62,506 nt of DNA from Sphingomonadales bacterium. GTDB lineage: Bacteria; Pseudomonadota; Alphaproteobacteria; Sphingomonadales; Sphingomonadaceae. The translations under genes were made by a program, and so were the position numbers. The stretch spans positions 1 through 62,506 of the forward strand of contig JAAURJ010000011.1 of the NCBI GenBank assembly GCA_012032285.1, written 5' to 3'. The notes beneath the pieces are model-generated. The model had not been told where the DNA came from. It worked only from the letters and a program-made list of their open reading frames with translations, and ran no database searches. Positions within the stretch are counted from its first letter, which is position 1; every line of letters starts with the position of its first letter. Shown here piece by piece: positions 18,229 through 28,335 of this stretch.

Positions 18229-20316
18229 CTAAAATCCTTCGGGAAGCAGGTTTTCGGGTTGCCCCTCTTCACCCTGTTTGGGTTTGCCGCCGCTATCTTC
18301 GCCGCCTTTTTTGCCGCCGCCGCTTTGCCGGCCTAATATTTCGTCAACCCAAGCGTCATCGGCTTGGTTGGAACGGATGGCATCGTCAATATGATCGGGG
18401 CTCACCTCTGGCGTGCCTTCAATCGGCTGACCATTTTCATCGACAAATATCGTGCCGTCTTCGCCTTCACCTTTCAGCCCGCTTTCTTCATCCAGCCGTT
18501 CGGGGAAGGTGACATCGGTGTTGAATTTTTCCACTGGACGCTTCGCCACCGCCACGCGCATAAAGGCGGAAAAAGCGCTGGCTGGCGCCCGGCCGCCCTG
18601 TAAATCGCCCACCGGCCTTGCATCGTCGCGGCCCATCCAGACCCCTGTGGTCAGCCCGCTCGAAAATCCGACAAAATAGCCGTCCTTGTTGCTGCTTGTG
18701 GTGCCGGTTTTCCCTGCGGTTGGCCGCCCAATCTGTGCGCGTCGGCCGCTGCCCGTTTCCACCGCGCTCTGCATCAGGTCGATCATCGCGCCTGCCACAT
18801 AAGGTTCAACCAACTGTATTCCCGGCGGCGCTTTCGCCTGATAAATCACATCACCGTCAATCGTTGTCACCTTGGATATGCCATAGGGGGTCAGGCTGCG
18901 ACCATTGGCGGCGACCTGTGCAAAGGCGCGGGTCATATCAATAAGCCGGGTTTCCGAGGTGCCCAGCACCATTGACGGGCTGGTGTTGATTTTGGTGGTG
19001 ATACCAAAACGCCGTGCCATATTGGCGACCGTGCTGGTGCCCACTTCATTGCCGATCATCGCCGCAATGGTGTTTTTGGAATAGGCAAAGGCGGTGCGAA
19101 CGGTGATCTCACCTGAATAATTGCCGCCACTATTTTTGGGTTGCCAGCCGCCAATATCAACGGGTTCATCCACCACCTTATCCTCCGGTTGAAAACCGGC
19201 TTCCAAAGCGGCAAGATAAACAAATAGCTTCCACGCTGATCCTGGTTGGCGCAGCGCGGTGACAGCGCGGTTATAATTGCTGCTGACATAATCGGTGCCG
19301 CCCACCATCGCCCGGACAGCGCCGTCCCGGTCGATCGCAACCAGCGCACCTTGCGAACCGCGCGGCGCATTGGCCTGTATCGCCGCTGTGCCTACGCGCT
19401 GCATATTAAGGTCGATTGTGGTCCACACATCAATCGGTTTTTCGCGCTCCTTGATCAACCCGTCAAGCTGCGGCAATACCCAGTCGGTGAAATAACGCAC
19501 GCTATTCTGTGGTTTATCCGCGGTCAGCTTGACATTAGCGGGCTTCACAGCAGCGGCCTGAGCGGCGGTGATCATACCGGCATCCTGCATCACTTCGACA
19601 ACCACTTTTGCCCGGCCAAGCGCCGCTTTTGGATCGGCAGTGGGGGCGTAGCGCGAGGGCGCTTTGACGAGGCCAGCGATGATCGCCGATTCGGACAGCG
19701 ATAATTTTTCCGCGCTATGCCCAAAAAATAGGCGCGAGGCCGAATCGACACCATAAGCGCCGCCCCCAAAATAAACTTTGTTCAGATACAGTTCGAGTAT
19801 TTGATCTTTGCTGAATTTGGTTTCAATGGCCAAAGCGAGGATGATCTCGCGCAATTTGCGGCCAAATTCCTTATTATTGTTCAAATAGATATTGCGTGCC
19901 AATTGCTGGGTGATGGTGGAGCCACCTTGTGCGAAATAGCCGCGTTGGAACCGGACCCAAAAGGAACGGCTGATGCCGATAGGATCGACACCAGGATGGC
20001 TGTAAAAACGGCGGTCCTCCACCGCGACCATGGCATCCTTCATCTCATCGGGCAGCTCGTTTATCGTCAGCCAGCGGCCAAAGCTTGGCCCGATTGACTG
20101 GATCACCGTGCCGTCGGCCGCGCGAAGGCGGATCATTTGTCCATTGGGCGACGCTTTCAAATCTTCGAAACTGTCAATCTCGCCCCGGGCAACCGCCACA
20201 AATATGCCCAGCACCATTAAGCCCATCAGGCTTAGAAACAGACCGGTTTTGAAAAGCCGCCAAAACCAAAGCTTGAACCGCCCCGATTTGCTGCCCTGTT
20301 GATTTTTTCTTGCCAT
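18229..20316 (-). CDS. PBP1A-family bifunctional peptidoglycan synthase
   Basis: The 695-residue protein polymerises lipid II and cross-links the product in the periplasm. After a basic cytoplasmic tail there is one membrane anchor (about residues 20-45). The glycosyltransferase family 51 domain follows with EDRRFYSHPGVD (catalytic Glu) and GGSTITQQLARN. The transpeptidase domain has all three motifs: SAWK (nucleophile Ser), SKN and KTGTT. The C-terminus is a glycine/lysine-rich low-complexity tail. It is shorter than classical PBP1A (about 800) because no OB insert is visible. It is a monocistronic core gene at the boundary with the accessory region. Confidence 0.93.
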   Translation of the reverse strand: MARKNQQGSKSGRFKLWFWRLFKTGLFLSLMGLMVLGIFVAVARGEIDSFEDLKASPNGQMIRLRAADGTVIQSIGPSFGRWLTINELPDEMKDAMVAVEDRRFYSHPGVDPIGISRSFWVRFQRGYFAQGGSTITQQLARNIYLNNNKEFGRKLREIILALAIETKFSKDQILELYLNKVYFGGGAYGVDSASRLFFGHSAEKLSLSESAIIAGLVKAPSRYAPTADPKAALGRAKVVVEVMQDAGMITAAQAAAVKPANVKLTADKPQNSVRYFTDWVLPQLDGLIKEREKPIDVWTTIDLNMQRVGTAAIQANAPRGSQGALVAIDRDGAVRAMVGGTDYVSSNYNRAVTALRQPGSAWKLFVYLAALEAGFQPEDKVVDEPVDIGGWQPKNSGGNYSGEITVRTAFAYSKNTIAAMIGNEVGTSTVANMARRFGITTKINTSPSMVLGTSETRLIDMTRAFAQVAANGRSLTPYGISKVTTIDGDVIYQAKAPPGIQLVEPYVAGAMIDLMQSAVETGSGRRAQIGRPTAGKTGTTSSNKDGYFVGFSSGLTTGVWMGRDDARPVGDLQGGRAPASAFSAFMRVAVAKRPVEKFNTDVTFPERLDEESGLKGEGEDGTIFVDENGQPIEGTPEVSPDHIDDAIRSNQADDAWVDEILGRQSGGGKKGGEDSGGKPKQGEEGQPENLLPEGF

Positions 20317-20398
20317 AGGAGGCTGGTGTTACTGGCAATAGCATTTGGTCACAAGTGAATTTGCTATGCAGAAGTTGTGCAGGTCACTGCGCGAAACA

Positions 20399-20797
20399 TC
20401 ACTCTTCTGCTTCAAATTCCAGCGCCGCGCTGTTGATGCAATAGCGCAGTCCGCCCGCCTGGACCGGGCCGTCGGGAAAGACATGGCCCAAATGCCCGTC
20501 ACAGGCGGCACAGCGCACTTCGGTGCGGACCATCCCGTGGCTGGTGTCGGCATTTTCTTTAATCACCGCATCGTCCGCTGGCGCGGTGAAGCTTGGCCAG
20601 CCGCAGCCGCTGTCAAATTTAGTATCGGATATAAATAATTCGGTCCCGCATCCGGCGCAGAAAAACCGGCCATCGCGTTTTTCATCCGTCAGCTTTCCGG
20701 TAAAGGCCCGCTCTGTTCCTGCCTCGCGCAGCACATGATATTGCATTGGGTCAAGCTGCGTGCGCCATTCGGAATCGGTTTTTTCAATTTTTTCCAT
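20399..20797 (-). CDS. msrB: Peptide-methionine (R)-S-oxide reductase MsrB
   Basis: The enzyme repairs methionine-R-sulfoxide in oxidised proteins, using thioredoxin. The 132-residue product has the full domain: two zinc-binding CxxC pairs (CAGC and CAAC), GCGWPSF, GHLGHVF and the catalytic cysteine in RYCINSAAL. There is no signal peptide, so it acts in the cytoplasm. Length is normal for a single-domain MsrB. It stands alone, 82 bp after the PBP1A start region. Confidence 0.95.
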   Translation of the reverse strand: MEKIEKTDSEWRTQLDPMQYHVLREAGTERAFTGKLTDEKRDGRFFCAGCGTELFISDTKFDSGCGWPSFTAPADDAVIKENADTSHGMVRTEVRCAACDGHLGHVFPDGPVQAGGLRYCINSAALEFEAEE

Positions 20798-20884
20798 GGG
20801 TGCAATGTGTGGCGGTGATGCTGTGCCGTCAAGGGTCGTTCCACCTTTACCGCTTATTTACCACATATAGTGTAATTTGCTGTC

Positions 20885-21421
20885 ATGAACGTCGTTCGCC
20901 TGCCCTTTTTAGCTTTGCTATTCCTGGCCGCCAGCCTGTTTCCTGTAAGCCAGGCAAACAGCGATATTTGCCGCCTGTGCGAAACCCCCGTCAAGCAGAG
21001 CAGTCCGGCAAGCGCTCCTGAAAAACCAATCAGCATAGATATTACCACAAGATTGAATTTCAGCCGCTTTGCCATTGCCGGTAACGGTCAAAGCGGACAA
21101 GTGAAGATCAATCCGCAAAGCGGCAGCGCACAGGTGCAAGGGGGTGTGGTCGATCTGGGCGGTTATTCGCTGGCCGGAACCGCCGTGATCCGCGGTGAGC
21201 CGGGACGGTTGGTCCGGGTCGATATGCCTACCTCTATTCAGATGACATCATCGACCGGCGGCACCATGACATTGGCGGAATTGCAAACCGACCTTGGCCC
21301 CTCCCCTCGGCTGGATGCAGCAGGGGAGTTGCGCTTTTCCTTTGGCGGCGCGTTACAGGTCAGCGGCAGTGTATCGGGCAAATTCCGGGGCCGGATCCCG
21401 ATTACCGTGCAATATGAATAA
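20885..21421 (+). CDS. Exported DUF4402 protein
   Basis: The 178-residue protein has a signal peptide ending near VSQANS and a short C-x-x-C (CRLC) just after it. From about residue 50 it matches the DUF4402 pattern: LNFSRFAIAGN, SGQVKINPQSG, a VVDLGG segment, a central TMTLAELQTD loop and a final FRGRIPITVQYE strand. Members are small beta-sandwich exported proteins, often compared with pilin-like subunits; no function is established. It is divergent from msrB and stands alone. Confidence 0.75.
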   Translation: MNVVRLPFLALLFLAASLFPVSQANSDICRLCETPVKQSSPASAPEKPISIDITTRLNFSRFAIAGNGQSGQVKINPQSGSAQVQGGVVDLGGYSLAGTAVIRGEPGRLVRVDMPTSIQMTSSTGGTMTLAELQTDLGPSPRLDAAGELRFSFGGALQVSGSVSGKFRGRIPITVQYE

Positions 21422-21500
21422 CATTCAAAATCGGCATTGCGGGAAATGCAGCCATGAAATAATCCAGCGCTGTTTTTTCTAATCTATATTGCAACCGGTC

Positions 21501-22543
21501 CTAGCTAAAACGCGCCGCAGCGCGGGCAATCTTGGTCAACTCTTCTTCCATGATCACAACACCCAGCTCCGCCTTCACCGCCATCAGCTTTTGTTCAATA
21601 TCGATCAAATGACCGTTTAGCCCGGCAAGCCTTCCCGGCGGCCAGCGGATCAGCTGCGCCTCAACCATATCCTTTTCCTTGTAGAATATCGACGGCGCCG
21701 CACGGATCACCGCGCCCGGCGATGTCCCCGATTCCACTTTGGCGCGAAGCGCAGCAAGCATTGTCACCTGCCGCTGCACCGCGCGGATGATCCGCACCGC
21801 ATCAACGCCCATTTGCCGGTTGGCCGCAAGCTCTGCGGCCAAGGGCCTTAGCTTTCCGCCCAGCACATGATTGACCAGCGCCTGGACATTTTCCTCCGCT
21901 GTCTCCGCCGATAGCTGCCCAAAAGCCCGCACATCGACCGTCACCGGATTTTCGGCACTAGCATCATGATACAGCGCCAGCTTTTCCACTTCCATCGCCG
22001 CCAATTTGCGGTCTAGCCCGGTATAACGGGCAATCCGCATCGCCAAGGCCCGGTCCATACGCAGGCCCTGTTCTGCGGCCATTGCCGATATGTTTGCCGC
22101 TGCTTGACCCTCCCCCGGCGGGTAACAGATCAGGGTGAGCGCCTGTTTCGATCCTTCGGCAAGTTTACGCAGCTTGCTGGTCTTTTTCAAATCGCCCGCT
22201 GTGGCAATGACCGGATTGCCCGCTTTTCAGCCGCAAACAGATTTTCAAAAGCCTCCAGCGCCTCATCGCGCCGCATGGTCAACCGGATGAAGCGGCTGTC
22301 GCCGAACAGCGACAATGATGATGCCTCATCGGCAAGCAGCGCCGGGTCTTTTCGGATTTGGTCATTGTCCAGATCAACCCGTTCGGCATCGGCCCCAAGG
22401 GCAGCAGCAGCGCGTGCGGCAATATCGGCAATGGCAGAGGTATCTTGGCCAAAAATCAGAAAAAGCCGTATGTCCGGGCGGGCTGTCACGGCCGCCACAA
22501 AATCGCCCTCGGTCAGTTTTTTCTGTCCGCCGCGAAAGCTCAT
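21501..22543 (-). CDS. holA: DNA polymerase III subunit delta, frameshifted
   Basis: HolA is the clamp-loader subunit that opens the beta clamp. Two overlapping frames cover it: residues 1-118 (from ATG 22543, with the IFGQDTSAI nucleotide-fold start) and the remainder to 21501 (LTLICYPPGEG, ALAMRIARYTG, IFYKEKDMVEAQL). Restoring one base near the T-run 22223-22228 gives a continuous EKAGNPVIATAGDLKKTSKL, as in other alphaproteobacteria. HolA is essential, so a sequence error is the best explanation. The ATG overlaps the lptE stop by 4 bp (ATGA), giving leuS-lptE-holA in one operon. Confidence 0.88.
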
Positions 22544-23031
22544 TGCTGCTGTCGGGTATAAAGCGACAAGCGGGCGACAATCTGGTCAGCAAGCTTTTGC
22601 GACAGATTTTCAAGCGCAGCATTTTCACCGGCAATCGTCGCATATTCGCTGCTTACGACGTCGATACCTGCATCCGATCCGGCGGTGGCATCAACCACGG
22701 TTTTACCGGTTTCGACATCAATTAACTGATAGCGTGCGCGTAATGTTCGCCGTTCGCGGGTGACGGTATCATCGCTGCGAACGCCCAGCCCTTCGATGCT
22801 ATCATCCAGTTTGACCACCAACCGATATTTTATGGCATTGTCCGGGCCGCTGCTCAACCGGTCATTGAGCGCATTACGCACCAACCATCCGGATTTGCCC
22901 TCAATCGGGTCAACCGCGACCGTATCCAATGCGCGGGCCACCGCGCCGCTGCTGCCGCCGCTATATAGCGGCTTCAATCCGCAAGCGCAAAGCGCCGCGC
23001 AGGTCAGGATCAGGGCAAAGATACGGATCAT
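22540..23031 (-). CDS. lptE: LPS-assembly lipoprotein LptE
   Basis: LptE plugs the LptD barrel and helps insert lipopolysaccharide in the outer membrane. The 163-residue protein has a lipoprotein signal with lipobox LCAC and GLKPLYSG just after the lipidated Cys, which is typical of LptE/RlpB. The mature part has the expected RYRLVVKL-like strand and a [15 protein letters not shown] beta-hairpin. It lies between leuS and holA, the conserved order in proteobacteria, overlapping both by 4 bp. Confidence 0.9.
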   Translation of the reverse strand: MIRIFALILTCAALCACGLKPLYSGGSSGAVARALDTVAVDPIEGKSGWLVRNALNDRLSSGPDNAIKYRLVVKLDDSIEGLGVRSDDTVTRERRTLRARYQLIDVETGKTVVDATAGSDAGIDVVSSEYATIAGENAALENLSQKLADQIVARLSLYTRQQQ

Positions 23032-25542
23032 ATAACGATATTAACCAGCCTGTCGGGAACCACAATCACCTTGCGGACCTCTTGGCCCGCAATCGCAGAT
23101 TGGACCTTCGCGCTGGCCAATGCAAGCGCCTGCAGCTCATCATTCGGCAGACCCTTGGCCGCCAGCAGCGTATCGCGCAGCTTGCCCTTGATCTGCACTG
23201 CAATGGTTACTTCATCTTCGATGAGCATCGCCGGATTAACATCGGGCCAAGGCATATTGGCGATTAAGCCGCCCTCGCCCAGCTTCTCCCACGCCTCTTC
23301 GGCCAAATGCGGCACCATGGGGGCGGCCAGACGGATAATCGTGCGGATCGCTTCATCGCGCGCCGATGATGGCGGCGCTTTTTCAATCGCGTTAGTCAGA
23401 TCATAGATTTTGGCAATCGCCTTGTTAAAGGATAAAGCCTCAATATCCTCGGCCACGCCCTCTATCGCCTGATGCATTTTGCGGGACAGTGGCTTATCTT
23501 CACCATCCGCGCCCGAAACCTGCCCGGTGAGGCGCCAGAGCCGCTGTGTAAAGCGCCAGCAGCCTTCAATCCCCGCCTCCGACCATTCTAGGTCGCGTTC
23601 GGGCGGGCTGTCCGATAACATGAACCAGCGCACGGCGTCGGCACCATATTGATCGACAATATCATCAGGATCGACGACATTTTTCTTTGACTTCGACATT
23701 TTTTCGACCCGGCCAGCAATAGCCGGGGAACCATCGGCAATCACCGTCCAGTCCGCGCCTTCCTTTCGCACCTGATCGGGTGAAAGCCAGCTACCATCGC
23801 CATGCTTATAGGTTTGGTGCGTCACCATGCCTTGTGTAAACAAAGAGGAGAAAGGCTCCTTAACATCAATCATGCCGATATGGCTTAGCGCCCGTGTCCA
23901 GAAACGCGCATAAAGCAGGTGCAGGATTGCGTGCTCCACCCCGCCAATATATTGATCGACCGGCAGCCATTTTTCTGCGGTCAGCTTGTCAAACGGCGCA
24001 TGGCCGGGCTGGCTGGCGAAACGGATGAAATACCAGCTGCTGTCAACAAAGGTATCGAGCGTATCGGTTTCGCGCCGCGCCGCGCCGCCGCAGTGGGGGC
24101 AATCAGCCTTGCTCCAGGTCGGATGCCGGTCCAGCGGATTGCCTGGAATATCAAAGCCGACATCTTCGGGCAGCTTTACCGGCAATTGATCCGCCGGCAC
24201 CGGCACCGCGCCGCAAATCTCGCAATGGATGATCGGTATGGGCGTGCCCCAATAACGCTGGCGGCTAACACCCCAGTCGCGCAGCCGGTATTGCGTTTGG
24301 CCCGAACCCCAAGCTTCGCTTTCCGCCTTGGCGATCACCGCCGCCTTGGCCTCGGCAATCTCCATGTCATTCAGGAAATGTGAATTCACAATCCGGCCCG
24401 GCCCGCTATAGGCCTCATCACCGTCAAAATCGCTGTCCACCTTGTCCCCGTCCGCCACCACACGGGTTACGGTCAGATCATATTTGCGGGCAAAGTCCAA
24501 ATCGCGCTGGTCGTGCGCCGGGCATCCGAACACCGCACCAGTGCCATAGTCCATCAGCACGAAATTGGCGACATAGACCGGCAAATGCCAACTGGAATCA
24601 AGCGGATGTGCAACGCTTAGACCGGTATTAAAGCCCATTTTTTCCGCCGTGTCGATTTCGGCTGCGGTCGTCCCGCCCTTTTTACACTCGGCGATAAAAT
24701 TTTGCAGCGCGGGCGCATTTTCGGACATTTGCTGCGCCACCGGATGATCGGGTGCGATTGCCACAAAGCTCGCACCAAACATCGTGTCGGGCCGAGTGGT
24801 GAAAACCTCAATCCCGTCCTGGCTGCCCACAAATTTGAAGATGCAGCGCAGGCCCTGTGATTTGCCAATCCAATTTTCCTGCATCAACCGGACCTTGTCC
24901 GGCCAACTATCAAGGCTGCCCAAACCCTCCAGCAGTTCTTCGGCAAAATCGGTGATTTTCAGGAACCATTGCGATAATTTACGCCGCTCCACCTCTGCGC
25001 CGCTGCGCCAGCCTTTGCCGTCGATTACCTGTTCATTGGCGAGCACGGTCCTATCAACCGGATCCCAATTCACCTCGCTTTCCTTGCGAAAGACAAGGCC
25101 CGCTTCGAACAGTTTCAGGAACAGCGCCTGTTCATGGCCATAATATTCCGGTTCGCACGTGGCGATCTCTCTCGACCAATCCAGCGCAAAACCGATGCGC
25201 TTTAATTGCTGTTTCATATGGGCGATATTGTCGCGGGTCCATCCGCCTGGATGCACGCCTTTTTCCATCGCTGCATTTTCGGCAGGCATACCAAAAGCGT
25301 CCCAACCCATTGGGTGCAGCACCTCAAAACCCTGCATCCGTTTATACCGGGCAAAAACATCGCCCATCGTATAGTTGCGGACATGACCAATATGGATGCG
25401 GCCGGATGGATAAGGAAACATTTCAAGCACATAGCTGCGCGGCTTCTCGCTCAAGTCATTGGCGTGAAATATCCCCTCTTCTTCCCATATTTTTGCCACC
25501 GCGCATCGGCGCACGCGGGTTGAAACGTTCAATTTCACTCAT
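23028..25542 (-). CDS. leuS: Leucyl-tRNA synthetase (N-terminus frameshifted)
   Basis: The enzyme charges tRNA-Leu. It has [11 protein letters not shown] (HIGH motif), the CP1 editing domain with [20 protein letters not shown], and KMSKSKKN, and runs to a normal C-terminus at 23028. The open frame of this body reaches only GTG 25538 and gives a wrong first 16 residues. Starting instead at ATG 25542 and restoring one base near 25508-25512 and one in the T-run 25490-25494 yields MSEIERFNP...ARWQKIWEEEG, the conserved start of LeuS. Two single-base deletions are therefore likely, probably sequence errors because the gene is essential. First gene of the leuS-lptE-holA operon. Confidence 0.93.
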
Positions 25543-25547
25543 AGAAA

Positions 25548-25979
25548 TTATCCGCTAATCGCATTGCGGCGCAAATCGCGCGCCTTGGTCAGGATGATTG
25601 CTTCCATTTTCTGCACCGTGGCGGCCCGCATTGGCGCATCAATCCACTGGCCATTTTGCACTACTTGGCGCGACCCGGCCACACGCAACGCATCGGCGCG
25701 CAGATCCTGATCCAGAATCGATACGGTCAGCTTGACCCGTTCGCCCGGCGAATTGGGGTTTACATACCAATCGGTAACAATCACGCCGCCCGCGCTATCC
25801 GCCTGCACTAGCGGCAATTGCGACAACGCATCCAGCGATGCGCGCCATAAATAGCTATTCACGCCGATGGTGTTGATCTTTGCTGCCGCCAATTCGGTGT
25901 TCGGGCGGTCTTTTTTGCCGCAACCCGAAAGCAGCAATGTACCAGTGGCCAGAAGGAGGGCGAATTGATTGCGGTTCAT
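25548..25979 (-). CDS. DUF3576 lipoprotein
   Basis: The 143-residue protein has a lipoprotein signal (lipobox LLSGC) and the DUF3576 signature: IGVNSYLWRASLDALS, a GGVIVTDWYVNP strand, and LDQDLRADALRV. This family is confined mainly to Alphaproteobacteria and is usually located next to leuS, as here (5 bp before the leuS ATG). The role is unknown; an envelope function is likely. It is probably cotranscribed with leuS, lptE and holA. Confidence 0.88.
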   Translation of the reverse strand: MNRNQFALLLATGTLLLSGCGKKDRPNTELAAAKINTIGVNSYLWRASLDALSQLPLVQADSAGGVIVTDWYVNPNSPGERVKLTVSILDQDLRADALRVAGSRQVVQNGQWIDAPMRAATVQKMEAIILTKARDLRRNAISG

Positions 25980-26210
25980 GGTCGGTCCTTGAATTTCTTA
26001 AAGATGATGAATGCCTCTATATCGGCTTTGCTGCCGGTAGCAAGCTTTCCCGAAGCTGAACCAGCACCGATTTTTCATTCAGCTTTGATATAGCTTGCCC
26101 GTTTTATGTGTGCTTAATGCAACAATTTCGAAAATATCGGCTTTTTGTCCCTGCGCACCCTTTTTTATGAAGCCATTTAAGGTTATGAATAAATTGCAGG
26201 GAGTCGAACA

Positions 26211-26996
26211 GTGTCTAATATGACCAACAAGATTAGTTTAAAGGGCAAATATGCGGCGATAACAGTGTCGCTGTTGGGCGCTGCCACGCTGGCTTTTTCG
26301 CCTGTCCTTTTTCCTGCCTTTGCTGCCAATATCAATGGGAAAAAAATAACGGCAGAACAATTACTTGAAAGCTTCACGCCCGCCGGTATCGACAAAAAAC
26401 TCGCGGCAAAATTTCGGCAGGAAGCTGGAAATAAAGCAGCAAAAATCAACAATAGCCGCTTTGCTTTCACCCCCGCTGGTGGGCAAAATGTTTCCGGCCG
26501 CACGATGACCATTGCTGCGCGGACTGATTCGCCATTATCGTCAAAGGCCGTCTCGATACGATCGGCATTGCGCGTGAGCGATGCAGGAACAGCCGCTCCG
26601 ATCAGCCTCGCCAAATCTGATTTCCGCCTCAGCGCCGCCAAGGGTTGGAAAGGCTTTGTCGTTCCGGCAGAAGTGAAGCAGGCCGTGCGGGCTCCGATCG
26701 CCAATTTGGATGTTGCGGCGGGCAGTTTCCGTTTGGACGATGATAACCCGGCGAAGAAAAGTCGCTTTGGTGCGGATATGCGGGTGGACAAGAACCGTAG
26801 CGTGGTCCCCAGCCCTAGCGGTAATGCGGCAACGGGCGAATATAAAGTCGATCTGGAAGGCAGCTTCTCGGTCAGCAAACGTGTAGCGGTAACCGCAGGC
26901 GTACGCTATCAAAGCGAGCGCGACCGCGTTGCGCCGGCTGTCAGCGACCGGACCGACAGCGAAGCCGTTTATGTCGGCACCAAAATCCGTTTCTAA
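26211..26996 (+). CDS. Exported protein of unknown function, possible outer-membrane protein
   Basis: The 261-residue product starts at GTG 26211, supported by AGGGAG 7 nt upstream. A hydrophobic signal region (SLLGAATLAFSPVLFPAFA) is followed by a segment of charged helices and then a C-terminal ~90 residues with alternating strands (EYKVDLEGSFSVSKRVAVTAG, then AVYVGTKIRF ending in Phe). The terminal aromatic strand is like that of outer-membrane proteins, but the predicted barrel portion is too short for a barrel alone. No family recognised. Upstream, 25980-26210 contains no other gene. Confidence 0.5.
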   Translation: MSNMTNKISLKGKYAAITVSLLGAATLAFSPVLFPAFAANINGKKITAEQLLESFTPAGIDKKLAAKFRQEAGNKAAKINNSRFAFTPAGGQNVSGRTMTIAARTDSPLSSKAVSIRSALRVSDAGTAAPISLAKSDFRLSAAKGWKGFVVPAEVKQAVRAPIANLDVAAGSFRLDDDNPAKKSRFGADMRVDKNRSVVPSPSGNAATGEYKVDLEGSFSVSKRVAVTAGVRYQSERDRVAPAVSDRTDSEAVYVGTKIRF

Positions 26997-27045
26997 CAAT
27001 TCAGCTGTTTTGGCTCAATCTGTGCTGACCCAAGCCAAGCGCCCC

Positions 27046-27645
27046 TTAAGCCAGAGCCGAAATTGCCGCCCAGCCATGCACAATGCGCCTGTTCTGCATC
27101 TGCGCCCGGGCTGCGTTCATCCCGCCTAAAGCGATCAGCGCCGCCCCGCAATTTTGACCAGCAAGCTGGCGAAAACGGGCCGGGCCCAAGACGCGGGCGC
27201 CCGGATGGGATGCGGTGGCATATAATGGGGAGAGCAATATCAAACCTGCCCTCACCCGCCGAGCGGCCAGCATCTCCCGGCTATTATGCGCTGCTGCACT
27301 TCGCGGCAAACGGCTTTGGCCGAGCGTGCCGGTGCGGGCATGATAACCATCGGCCCCAAATCGCAGCGCCTGTCTTTCCGTACCCGCCCAAAACAGCAAA
27401 TGCCCTCGTCTACGGCAAATGCGGCGCAGATCGCGCAGCAAGGCTATGCGCGCGCTTTGCGGTAAATGATAGTGACGCAAGATAACGCCGGAACCAAAAC
27501 GCAGTTTTCGCACCGCCGCCAATAGCCGCCCATCCAAACGCGGGTCGGTCATCAACCACCGGCGCGGTATGGTCCGGCGCGCACCTGTAGGCCGGAAAGT
27601 AATTTGCTTATTCAAAAAGGGCTGGTTTTTGTGGCGGGGCGGCAT
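27046..27645 (-). CDS. ThiE/TenI-like thiamine phosphate synthase family protein
   Basis: The 199-residue protein has the TIM-barrel signature of the family: FGADGYHAR (family DGxHLGQ), ILLSPLYATASHPGA (pyrophosphate-side SPVF-T-S-KP) and IALGGM near the end. An N-terminal PRRWLMTDPRL fits the alphaproteobacterial subgroup annotated as thiamine phosphate synthase. Several positions that bind HMP-PP in true ThiE are changed, and it is very arginine-rich, so catalysis is not certain. No other thiamine genes are near. It diverges from yggS with only 23 bp between starts. Confidence 0.65.
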   Translation of the reverse strand: MPPRHKNQPFLNKQITFRPTGARRTIPRRWLMTDPRLDGRLLAAVRKLRFGSGVILRHYHLPQSARIALLRDLRRICRRRGHLLFWAGTERQALRFGADGYHARTGTLGQSRLPRSAAAHNSREMLAARRVRAGLILLSPLYATASHPGARVLGPARFRQLAGQNCGAALIALGGMNAARAQMQNRRIVHGWAAISALA

Positions 27646-27668
27646 GGCACCGGCTATAGCGCCCGGTC

Positions 27669-28325
27669 ATGACGAAAGCGATAGAAGAGATCAGGGCCGA
27701 AATAGCTAGGGCCGCAAAAATTGCCGGACGCAGCGCAGATGATGTAAGCTTGATCGCGGTTTCCAAAACCCGGGCAGCCGATGACATTCGCCCTCTGCTT
27801 GCCGCCGGTCAGCGGGTCTTCGGTGAAAACCGGGTACAGGAGGCTGCGGATAAATGGCCTGAAATGATTGCGGATTATCCCGATATTACACTCCATCTGA
27901 TCGGACAGTTGCAATCGAATAAAGCGGCCGAAGCTGTTGCGTTATTCGATGTCATCCATTCGGTTGACCGCCTCTCGCTGATCACCGCATTGGGCCAAGC
28001 CATAGCCTCAGCGGGCAAGGCGCCAGACTGTTTCCTTCAGGTGAATGTCGGCGCGGAAGAGCAAAAGGGCGGATGCGCGATCAGCGAAATCGCGGCCCTG
28101 TTGACACAGGCCAAAGCGGCAGGCGTCCCGATCATCGGCTTGATGTGCTTGCCCCCTGCGGACACCGAAGCTGCACCGTATTTTGCATTGCTTCATGAAC
28201 TGGCACAGCGGCACGGTTTACCCGCTTTGTCCATGGGCATGACCGCCGATTATCCAACAGCTATTATGCTTGGCGCCACGCATATCCGCATTGGCACCGC
28301 CTTATTTGGTGCGCGCAGCGGTTAA
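27669..28325 (+). CDS. yggS: YggS/PipY pyridoxal-phosphate homeostasis protein
   Basis: The 218-residue protein has the fold-III PLP-barrel signature: IAVSKTRA with the PLP-binding Lys, FGENRVQEA, HLIGQLQSNKA, a IHSVDRL strand, and a C-terminal SMGMTADYPTAI and THIRIGTALFG. These proteins bind PLP without known catalysis and affect vitamin B6, amino-acid and keto-acid balance. Cytoplasmic. Length is normal. It is convergent with the antiporter gene 10 bp away. Confidence 0.93.
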   Translation: MTKAIEEIRAEIARAAKIAGRSADDVSLIAVSKTRAADDIRPLLAAGQRVFGENRVQEAADKWPEMIADYPDITLHLIGQLQSNKAAEAVALFDVIHSVDRLSLITALGQAIASAGKAPDCFLQVNVGAEEQKGGCAISEIAALLTQAKAAGVPIIGLMCLPPADTEAAPYFALLHELAQRHGLPALSMGMTADYPTAIMLGATHIRIGTALFGARSG

Positions 28326-28335
28326 GCGCCCGTGC

